Positions 8,313 to 20,300 of a stretch of 64,000 nucleotides of DNA are shown in pieces. Within the stretch, counting starts at the first letter, position 1, and each line of letters starts with the position of its first letter. A program made the translations under genes and the position numbers. The stretch spans positions 2,170,001 through 2,234,000 of the forward strand of contig JADJQW010000002.1 in NCBI GenBank assembly GCA_016712535.1, in the 5' to 3' direction. This DNA comes from Flavobacteriales bacterium. GTDB lineage: Bacteria > Bacteroidota > Bacteroidia > Flavobacteriales_F > PHOS-HE28. Below the pieces are notes generated by a model. That model was not told where the DNA came from and searched no databases. It saw only the letters and a list, made by a program, of their open reading frames with translations.

Positions 8313-8363
8313 GCAATGCCAATGGGCTTGGACACCCCATTAGCGCTGGATAATCACCGACCG

Positions 8364-11300
8364 ATGGCCGTTACTCTCCGGCAGATGTCAACCCATTTAC
8401 GTTCCGTGCGCTGGATCTGCGCGGGCCTGCTCGCAGCACCGTACTTGGCCTTTGCGCAAGGCCCCGTTTGGAACTGGGCCAAGACACAGGATGCCGGCAA
8501 CACTGAATATGTCCGGGACATCGCAGTGGAAACGACAACGGGCAACATCTATGTGGTCGGCGCCTACCAGTCTGCTTCCGCCACGGTCGCACCCTACGGC
8601 CTTCCTGCTTCAATGGGCGGGTCAGTCGATGCCTTCATCGCGAAGCTCGACCCCAATGGCAACCTGCTCTGGAGCCGCTCGATCGGCAGCACGCAGGAGG
8701 ACGGTGCGTTGGGCGTTGCTATTAGCGGAACCGGTTTGGTGGTGGCAACCGGTTTCTACGACAACCCCATAGCCGGCCTGGGATTGTCGAATGCAGGCTC
8801 GCGCGATGCGTTCATCATATCCTATGACGCTTCGGGGACGGTCCAGTGGGTTAAGTCAATAACGGGCCCTCATGTCGAGTACGGCACCGGGGTAGCCATC
8901 AGCGGTAACACCCTAGTGGCATACGGCACCTACACATACCATACGCTCATCGGTGGGGTGCTCTCCGCTGTGGGTCTCACATCAGGCCGGCGATACGCAT
9001 ACCTGAACGCATACAACGCTTCTGGAACCCTGATCTGGTCGTTATCCGGCTTATCAGATGACGACCTGCAAACGGAACGCATTACCGCAGATGCCACCAA
9101 TGTGTATGTCGTTGGAGGCACGGAGGGCACTTCCCTGTCCTGGAGGAACAGCACTGGGAACTCGAGCACAACAGTAACCACCTCGAACGGCAACGCTCTA
9201 TTCGCATCCGCGGTGAGCCTGGCGGGTGGACATGCTTGGACGAGGCTGATCAACAACCCGGGTGACGCAGAATCGGAGTGCAATGGGGTGGCGGTCGATT
9301 GCGCAGGCGTTTATATCACCGGTCGCACGCACACAGGAAGCCTCTTCCCCGGCGGCATCACACCGATGAATCCCGGCACGCACGATTACTGGTTCCTGGG
9401 TTCGCTCAATCCAACCAACGGCACCACCAATTGGGTCCGGACCGCTTCGAGCAGCATTGGCCACGGCGTTACAGGTTATGATGTCTCGGTTGGCCGGAAC
9501 GGCCAGATCCATGTGGCCGGTATGACCTCCGGAACGCTGACGACCGATGGAGGCACCGTGATCGCTGGTAATAACGATACGGATCTTCTCATCGCGCGAT
9601 TCAACCGGGATGGCACGGCGGTTTGGCACCATCGCGAAGCGAACCCCGATGACGAACATGCACTGGCGATCGCACCTACAGGCATCGGAGGCCAAATCGT
9701 CGGCGGGCAATTCGAGGATGCCCTCACCTTGGGGAGCAACACGTACCCCGGCACGAACGGAACGGATCTGTTCACCGCCCGCTTCACCGATCCCGATTGG
9801 ACAAACGTTTCGAACAATCCGGCCCGTTTCGCACAACCGGGTCCGTTCTGCAGCAGCAACGCTCCATTCGACCTGAACAACTACCTGCTGGCTTATGCCG
9901 ATACGGTGGTTGCCAGCTCCAATGTCATCACCCCCGAGCAAGCTGATGGCCCTCCGAATGGAGTCGGAGCATCCTTCAGCACCACGGGCGGTTGGGCGGT
10001 GCTCGATCTGGCCGATACGGTTCTGATCGGAGAGGCCGTAAGCCTCTTGTGGCGAAGCCAAACCGCCGGCTTACAGGCGCGCATGCTCGTTTCTTCCTCC
10101 TTGGATGGTGTGAACTGGAGCATCTCAACCACCTACAGCACCACCAGCGGGACGTATGTCACCACAAGCTACCCAGTACCGGTGAACGCACGCTTCATCA
10201 AGGTGCAACGTCATAGCAACGCGCTCTATACCGCCTTCCTTCTCGACGCTGCACGCTTCCTGGGATCCAGCATGGCGGGTGGCACCTGGAGCGGCGGGGC
10301 ATACGTGAGCGCATCAGGCTCTTTCACGCCGTCCGCCTCAGGTCCGCATCCCGTTACCTACACGGTAATACTGGGTTCCTGCAACTACACGCATACCCGC
10401 ACCATCCTTGTGGACGACCCACCTGAAGGCGGCACCATCAGTGGAGGCGGCACCTATTGCCCTGGCGCTTCCGGTGTGCTGACGCTCACGGGCTCAAGCG
10501 GCACGGTGATCCGATGGGAGCGCAGTGTGGACGGCGTCACCTGGTTCCCGCTCGCTGAATCATCGGACGTTCTTGCCTGGAGCGGAATCACCGGCACCAT
10601 GCGATTCCGTGTGCTGGTGGATGGGGGCGCATGCGGCACCATCTATAGCAGCACCACCACCATCATCGTGCAGGACCTGATCCCGCCAACGGTGGTGTGC
10701 CCCCAGAGCGATACGCTCTTCGTGACCGCGGCATCATGCACGGCCGCGTACAATGTGCCGAACATTGCCAGCACGGACAATTGCCTCACATTCACCTCCG
10801 GCAGCGGGATCGTCATCAACTCCAACGGCAATATCCTGCTGGTGAATGGAACCGCGATAGCGACTGATGATGAGGTAAGCATCGGCGGTGGCGCTGCATT
10901 GCAGCTCGGACCCGGCACGCACAACTTCTCGGACACCATCACGGATGGATCCGGAAACCAGACCATCTGTAACTGGGAAGTGAGCGTGCTCGATACGATC
11001 GCTCCGGTGATCGCCAACTGCCCGGACACGGTGGAGTTGTTCAGCCCCGCGAATGGCTGCCTTGCGCAATACATCTGGCCTACGCTGACCTCAACGGACA
11101 ACTGCGATCCGGATACCGAATCGGACTATCGGACCTGGGTTACGGACCTGGACAACGGTGATGTGACTGATGTGACCGGCGAAGCCGATCATTGGTTCGC
11201 ACCGGGCGATTACCGCATACGTGAGCGCCACCAGGACAACAGCTTGAACGAGACATTCTGCGAATGGAGCATCATCGTTCGCGATACGATCGCACCGGTG

Positions 11301-14300
11301 ATCGATTGCAGCAACGCGTATTCCGTTTCTTACACCGGCGTGTCGTGCGGTGCCCAGGTGGATATCCTTGATCTGGACACGCTGATCCAGGATAATTGCG
11401 CGCGGATGTCCGGCAGCCTGACCGCCGACCATGCTTCAGGAATCTGGCCGCCTGATACGGTGACCGTGACGTTCACCGCGCTGGACATCCACGGAAACAC
11501 GGGAACGTGCACCGCACAGATCATCGTCATGGACAACGCGCCGCCGACGATCTCCTGCCCTGGTGATGCGGAGCTTGCACAAGACGCCGGGGCCTGCACC
11601 GCGACTGTGCCTGCCCTGGGCGTGCCCGTGATCTCGGACAACTGCAGTAGCGCCTCCTGGACGCAGATCGGAGGACCCATAGCCGGTGAAAGCATCGGGC
11701 TGGGCACGCATCCTGTCACCTACGAGGTCACTGACGGCACGTACAGCGCCACCTGCACATTCAATCTGGTGGTGGATGACCTGGAAGCTCCAACCCTCTC
11801 GTGTCCTTCGGTCATCGCCCAGTTGAACGTCGGGGTCGATTGCACGAAGCCCCTGCCGGACTATCGCGCCAGCGCGTCAGCGGGTGATAATTGCGGGGGC
11901 GTGACGCTGACGCAATCGCCGGCTCCGGGCACACCTGTAGGCCCAAGCAATGTGAACGTCACCATCACCGCCACGGCTGGAGGCCTCACAACGGAGTGCA
12001 CTTTCATCGTTCCAGTGGTCGACAACACTGCCCCTAGCTTCCCAGCAAGCGTTGGGATGCTCGGCTTTGTGCCCGCCAATGCATGCACCATCAACGCGCC
12101 CGGCTATCAGGCACCCGCGGAGAATTGCCCCGGAGTCACAATCGTGCATGTGAGCGGTCCGATGCCCGGTGATGCCCTTTCTCCGGGCACCTACCTCATG
12201 CGCTATCGCGCACAGGATGCCTCGAACAACGTGAGTGCCATCCAGAGCATGCCCATCACGGTGAGCGACACGATCGCACCGCTGATCACATGCCCGGCGA
12301 ACCAGACCATCAATGCGACGGCAGGGAATTGCAACTCTACGATGCCTGATCTGCGCGGCCTGGTGATCGCTTCCGACAACTGCGGGACGGTGACCCTCGC
12401 GCAAGCTCCAGCACCCGGTGCCACGGTCACCGGCACCTTCACGGTCGTCTTCACCGCGACGGACGCCTTCAGCAACCAACGCTCGTGCTCCATCCAGGCC
12501 ACGGTGCTCGCATCGGCACTACCCGATCTCGCATATGCGCAAGGATCATTTTGTGAAACAGCGGGTATCATCGCGCCGGTCGCGGCCATGCCCGCTGGCG
12601 GCAATTTCACATGCGCCACATGCGCCAGCGCCATCGCCTCCGATGGGTCGTTCAGCGCGTCTGCCATCGGAATCGGCACGCATACCATCCAGTACCAGGC
12701 TCCCGTCGGCTCGTGCTTCAGTCCATCGATCGACAGCTTCCTGCTTTCAATAGCGGATCAACCTGCCGCCGGGAGCAACGGAACCTTTACGATCTGCTCG
12801 AACTCGGCGTCTGCATCCTTGCTCTCTCAGCTTGGCGGAACTCCGGAACCCGGTGGCTCGTGGAGCGGTCCAAGCTCAGTGATCGGCGACATGTTCGACC
12901 CGGCGACCATGAACCCAGGAGTGTACACCTACACCCTGAGCGCCGCTGCTCCATGCGTCAGTGCGAGCGCATCCATAACCGTTAGCGAAACGACGCCATT
13001 CAGTGCTGGAAGCAATGGAGCACTCACCGTTTGCAGCAACGCTCCGTCGCAGAGTCTTATGGCGTTCCTCGGCGGCATGCCAGCGAGTGGTGGGACATGG
13101 AGTGGTCCGAGTCCTGTCGTGGGCCATGCATACATCCCGGCCTCGATGAACCCCGGCGTGTACACGTATACCGTCATTGGTCCAGTGCCATGCGGAAGCA
13201 GCAGCGCAACGGTGACAGTGACAGAGATACCATCGTCGACGACAACCACTACTGCTTCGAGCTGCGACAGCTACACCTGGGCGGTAAACGGAACGATCTA
13301 CACCACGAGCGGCTCGTACACCCACGTGAGCGGCTGTCATGCCGAAACGCTTGTGCTCACCATCACCGTTTCAGGAACGCCCTGCGATGACGGCAACGCC
13401 CTCACCGGCAACGACGTGTACGGCGCCGACTGCATCTGCGCTGGCCAGCTGATCGACTGCTTGGGCGTGCCCGGAGGTGCTGCGCTGATCGGCACACCCT
13501 GCGATGACGGCAACACCCTCACCGGCAACGACGTGTATGGCGCCGACTGCATCTGCGCTGGCGAACTGATCGACTGCCTGGGCGTGCCCGGCGGCAGCGC
13601 GCTGATCGGAACCGCTTGCGATGACGGCAACGCCCTCACCGGCAACGACGTGTACGGCGCCGACTGCATCTGCGCTGGCCAGCTGATCGACTGCCTGGGC
13701 GTGCCCGGAGGTGCTGCGCTGATCGGCACACCCTGCGACGACGGCAACGCCCTCACCGGCAACGACGTGTATGGCGCCAACTGCATCTGCGCTGGCGAAC
13801 TGATCGACTGCCTGGGCGTGCCCGGAGGTGCTGCGCTGATTGGCACACCCTGCGATGATGGCAACGCCCTCACCGGCAACGACGTGTATGGCGCCGACTG
13901 CATCTGCGCTGGCCAGCTGATCGACTGCTTGGGCGTGCCCGGCGGCAGCGCGCTGATCGGAACCGCTTGCGATGATGTCAACGCCCTCACCGGCAACGAC
14001 GTGGATGGCGCCAACTGCATCTGCGCTGGCGAACTGATCGACTGCCTGCGCGTGCCCGGAGGTGCTGCGCTGATCGGCACACCCCTGCGATGACGGCAAC
14101 GCCCTCACCGGCAACGACGTGTACGGCGCCAACTGCATCTGCGCTGGCGAACTGATCGACTGCCTGGGCGTGCCCGGCGGCAGCGCGCTGGTCGGAACCG
14201 CCTGTGACGATGGCAACCCCAACACTGGCAACGATATCTACGATGCCAACTGCATCTGCGCTGGCCAGCTGATCGACTGCCTGGGCGTGCCCGGCGGCAG

Positions 14301-17300
14301 CGCGCCTGATCGGAACCGCGTGCGATGACGGCAACGCCCTCACCGGCAACGACGTGTACGGCGCCGACTGCATCTGCGCTGGCCAGCTCATCGACTGCTT
14401 GGGCGTGCCCGGCGGCAGCGCGCTGATCGGAACCGCTTGCGATGACGGCAACGTCCTCACCGGCAACGACGTGTATGGCGCCAACTGCATCTGCGCCGGC
14501 CAGCTGATCGACTGCCTGGGCGTGCCCGGCGGCAGCGCGCTGATCGGAACCGCTTGCGATGACGGCAACGCCCTCACCGGCAACGACGTGTACGGCGCCA
14601 ACTGCATCTGCGCTGGCCAGCTGATCGACTGCCTGGGCGTGCCCGGAGGTGCTGCGCTGGTCGGCACACCCTGCGATGACAGCAATGTGCTCACCGGCAA
14701 CGACGTGTATGGTGCCGACTGCATCTGCGCTGGCGAGCTGATCGACTGCCTGGGCGTGCCCGGAGGTGCTGCGCTGATCGGCACACCCTGCGATGACGGC
14801 AACGCCCTCACCGGCAACGACGTGTATGGCGCCGACTGCATCTGCGCTGGCCAGCTGATCGACTGCCTGGGCGTGCCTGGAGGTGCTGCGCTGATCGGTA
14901 CCGCTTGCGATGACGGCAACGCCCTCACCGGCAACGACGTGTACGGCGCCGACTGCATCTGCGCTGGCGAACTGATCGACTGCCTCGGCGTGCCCGGCGG
15001 CAGCGCGCTGATCGGTACCGCTTGCGATGACGGCAACACCCTCACCGGCAACGACGTGTATGGCGCCAACTGCATCTGCGCTGGCGAACTGATCGACTGC
15101 CTGGGCGTGCCCGGAGGTGCTGCGCTGATCGGCACACCCTGCGACGACGGCAACGCCCCTCACCGGCAACGACGTGTACGGCGCCAACTGCATCTGCGCT
15201 GGCGAACCGATCGACTGCCTGGGCGTGCCCGGCGGCAGCGCGCTGGTCGGAACCGCCTGTGACGATGGCAACCCCAACACTGGCAACGATATCTACGATG
15301 CCAACTGCATCTGCGCTGGCCAGCTGATCGACTGCCTGGGCGTGCCCGGCGGCAGCGCGCTGATCGGTACCGCTTGCGATGACGGCAACACCCTCACCGG
15401 CAACGACGTGTATGGCGCCAACTGCATCTGCGCTGGCGAACTGATCGACTGCCTGGGCGTGCCCGGCGGCAGCGCGCTGATCGGAACCGCCTGTGACGAT
15501 GGCAACCCCAACACTGGCAACGATATCTACGATGCCAACTGCATCTGCGCTGGCGAACTGATCGACTGCCTCGGCGTGCCCGGCGGCAGCGCGCTGATCG
15601 GTACCGCTTGCGATGACGGCAACACCCTCACCGGCAACGACGTGTATGGCGCCAACTGCATCTGCGCTGGCGAACTGATCGACTGCCTGGGCGTGCCCGG
15701 CGGCAGCGCGCTGATCGGTACCGCTTGCGATGACGGCAACACCCTCACCGGCAACGACGTGTATGGCGCCAACTGCATCTGCGCTGGCGAACTGATCGAC
15801 TGCCTGGGCGTGCCCGGCGGCAGCGCGCTGATCGGTACCGCTTGCGATGACGGCAACACCCTCACCGGCAACGACGTGTATGGCGCCAACTGCATCTGCG
15901 CTGGCGAACTGATCGACTGCCTGGGCGTGCCCGGAGGTGCTGCGCTGATCGGAACACCCTGCGACGACGGCAACGCCCTCACCGGCAACGACGTGTATGG
16001 CGCTAACTGCATCTGTGCTGGCGAACTGATCGACTGCCTGGGCGTGCCCGGTGGTTCTGCGCTGATCGGCACACCCTGCGATGACGGCAACGCCCTCACC
16101 GGCAACGATGTGTATGGCGCCGACTGCATCTGCGCCGGCCAGCTGATCGACTGCCTGGGCGTGCCCGGAGGTGCTGCGCTGATCGGCACACCCTGCGACG
16201 ACGGCAACGCCCTCACCGGCAACGACGTGTACGGCGCCGACTGCATCTGCGCTGGCCAAGTAATCGACTGCTTGGGCGTGCCCGGCGGCAGCGCGCTGAT
16301 CGGAACCGCCTGTGACGATGGCAACCCCAACACTGGCAACGATATCTACGATGCCAACTGCATCTGCGCTGGCCAGCTGATCGACTGCCTGGGCGTGCCT
16401 GGAGGTGCTGCGCTGATCGGCACACCCTGCGATGACGGCAATGCGCTCACCGGCAACGACGTGTACGGCGCCGACTGCATCTGCGCTGGTCAGCTCATCG
16501 ACTGCCTGGGCGTGCCCGGCGGCAGCGCGCTGGTCGGAACTGTTTGCGACGACGGCAACGCCCTCACCGGCAACGACGTGTACGGCGCCGACTGCATCTG
16601 CGCTGGCGAACTGATCGACTGCCTGGGCGTGCCCGGTGGTTCTGCGCTGATCGGAACCGCCTGTGACGATGGCAACCCCAACACTGGCAACGATATCTAC
16701 GATGCCAACTGCATCTGCGCTGGCCAGCTGATCGATTGCTTGGGCGTGCCCGGAGGTGCTGCGCTAATCGGCACACCCTGCGATGACGGCAACGCCCTCA
16801 CCGGCAACGACGTGTATGGAGCCGACTGCATCTGCGACGGCCAGCTGATCGACTGCCTAGGCGTGCCCGGCGGCAGCGCGCTGATCGGAACCGCTTGCGA
16901 TGACGGCAATGGGCTCACCGGCAACGACGTGTACGGCGCCGACTGCATCTGCGCTGGCCAGCTGATCGACTGCTTGGGCGTGCCCGGCGGTTCTGCGCTG
17001 CTCGGAACCGCTTGCGACGACGGCAACGCCCTCACCGGCAACGACGTGTATGGCGCCGACTGCATCTGCGCTGGCCAGCTCATCGACTGCTTAGGCGTGC
17101 CCGGCGGCAGCGCGCTGATCGGAACCGCTTGCGATGACGGCAATGCGCTCACCGGAAACGACGTGTATGGCGCCAACTGCATCTGTGCTGGCGAACTGAT
17201 CGACTGCCTGGGCGTGCCCGGAGGTACTGCGCTGGTCGGAACCGCTTGCGACGACGGCAACGCCCTCACCGGCAACGACGTGTATGGCGCTAACTGCATC

Positions 17301-20300
17301 TGTGCTGGCGAACTGATCGACTGCCTGGGCGTGCCCGGAGGTGCTGCGCTGATCGGCACACCCTGCGACGACGGCAACGCCCTCACCGGCAACGACGTGT
17401 ACGGCGCCAACTGCATCTGCGCTGGCGAACCTGATCGACTGCCTGGGCGTGCCCGGCGGCAGCGCGCTGGTCGGAACCGCCTGTGACGATGGCAACCCCA
17501 ACACTGGCAACGATATCTACGATGCCAACTGCATCTGCGCTGGCCAGCCGATCGACTGCCTGGGCGTGCCCGGCGGCAGCGCGTCGATCGGAACCGCTTG
17601 CGATGACGGCAACGCCCTCACCGGCAACGACGTGTACGGCGCCGACTGCATCTGCTCTCGCCAGCTGATCGACTGCCTGGGCGTGCCCGGCTGCAGCTCG
17701 CTGATTGGCACCCCCTGCGACGACGGCAACGCCCTCACCGGCAACGACGTGTACGGCGCCGACTGCATCTGCGCCGGCCAGCCGATCGACTGCCTGGGCG
17801 TGCCCGGAGGTGCTGCGCTCGATCGGCACACCCTGCGACGACGGCAATGCCCTCACCGGCAACGACGTGTATGGCGCCGACTGCATCTGTGCTGGCCAGC
17901 TGATCGACTGCCTGGGCGTGCCCGGAGGTGCTGCGCTCGTCGGAACCGCTTGCGACGACGGCAACGCGCTCACCGGCAACGACGTGTACGGCGCCAACTG
18001 CATCTGCGCTGGCCAGCTGATCGACTGCCTGGGCGTGCCCGGCGGCAGCGCGCTGATCGGAACCGCCTGTGACGATGGCAACCCCAACACTGGCAACGAT
18101 ATCTACGATGCCAACTGCATCTGCGCTGGCCAGCTGATCGACTGCCTGGGCGTGCCCGGCGGCAGCGCGCTGATCGGTACCGCTTGCGATGACGGCAACA
18201 CCCTCACCGGCAACGACGTGTATGGCGCCAACTGCATCTGCGCTGGCCAGCTCATCGACTGCTTGGGCGTGCCCGGCGGCAGCGCGCTGATCGGAACCGC
18301 TTGCGATGACGGCAATGCGCTCACCGGCAACGACGTGTATGGCGCCAACTGCATCTGCGCTGGCGAACGCGATCGACTGCTTGGGCGTGCCCGGCGGCAG
18401 CGCGCTGATCGGAACCGCTTGCGATGACGGCAATGCGCTCACCGGCAACGACGTGTATGGCGCCAACTGCATCTGCGCTGGCGAACTGATCGACTGCCTG
18501 GGCGTGCCCGGAGGTGCTGCGCTGATCGGCACACCCTGCGACGACGGCAACGCCCTCACCGGCAACGACGTGTACGGCGCCAACTGCATCTGCGCTGGCG
18601 AACCGATCGACTGCCTGGGCGTGCCCGGCGGCAGCGCGCTGGTCGGAACCGCCTGTGACGATGGCAACCCCAACACTGGCAACGATATCTACGATGCCAA
18701 CTGCATCTGCGCTGGCCAGCCGATCGACTGCCTGGGCGTGCCCGGCGGCAGCGCGCTGATCGGAACCGCTTGCGATGACGGCAACACCCTCACCGGCAAC
18801 GACGTGTACGGCGCCGACTGCATCTGCGCTGGCCAGCTCATCGACTGCCTGGGCGTGCCCGGCGGCAGCGCGCTGATTGGCACACCCTGCGACGACGGCA
18901 ACGCCCTCACCGGCAACGACGTGTACGGCGCCGACTGCATCTGCGCCGGCCAGCTGATCGACTGCCTGGGCGTGCCCGGAGGTGCTGCGCTGATCGGCAC
19001 ACCCTGCGATGACGGCAATGCCCTCACCGGCAACGACGTGTATGGCGCCGACTGCATCTGTGCTGGCCAGCTGATCGACTGCCTGGGCGTGCCCGGAGGT
19101 GCTGCGCTGGTCGGAACCGCTTGCGACGACGGCAACGCGCTCACCGGCAACGACGTGTACGGCGCCAACTGCATCTGCGCTGGCCAGCTGATCGACTGCT
19201 TGGGCGTGCCCGGCGGCAGCGCGCTGATCGGAACCGCTTGCGATGACGGCAATGCGCTCACCGGCAACGACGTGTATGGCGCCAACTGCATCTGCGCTGG
19301 CGAACTGATCGACTGCTTGGGCGTGCCCGGCGGCAGCGCGCTGATCGGAACCGCCTGCGATGACGGCAATGCGCTCACCGGCAACGACGTGTATGGCGCC
19401 AACTGCATCTGCGCTGGCGAACTGATCGACTGCCTGGGCGTGCCCGGCGGCAGCGCGCTGATCGGAACCGCCTGTGACGATGGCAACCCCAACACTGGCA
19501 ACGATATCTACGATGCTAACTGCATCTGCGCTGGCCAGGTGATCGACTGCTTGGGCGTGCCCGGCGGCAGCGCGCTGGTCGGAACCGCCTGTGACGATGG
19601 CAACCCCAACACTGGCAACGATATCTACGATGCCAACTGCATCTGCGCTGGCGAACTGATCGACTGCCTCGGCGTGCCCGGCGGCAGCGCGCTGATCGGT
19701 ACCGCTTGCGATGACGGCAACGCCCTCACCGGCAACGACGTGTATGGCGCCAACTGCATCTGCGCTGGCGAACTGATCGACTGCCTGGGCGTGCCCGGAG
19801 GTGCTGCGCTGATCGGCACACCCTGCGACGACGGCAACGCCCTCACCGGCAACGACGTGTACGGCGCCGACTGCATCTGCGCTGGCGAACCGATCGACTG
19901 CCTGGGCGTGCCCGGCGGCAGCGCGCTGGTCGGAACCGCCTGTGACGATGGCAACTCCAACACTGGCAACGATATCTACGATGCCAACTGCATCTGCGCT
20001 GGCGAACTGATCGACTGCTTGGGCGTGCCCGGCGGCAGCGCGCTGATCGGAACCGCTTGCGATGACGGCAATGCGCTCACCGGCAACGACGTGTATGGCG
20101 CCAACTGCATCTGCGCTGGCGAACTGATCGACTGCTTGGGCGTGCCCGGCGGCAGCGCGCTGATCGGAACCGCTTGCGATGACGGCAATGCGCTCACCGG
20201 CAACGACGTGTATGGCGCCAACTGCATCTGCGCTGGCGAACTGATCGACTGCCTGGGCGTGCCCGGAGGTGCTGCGCTGATCGGCACACCCTGCGACGAC

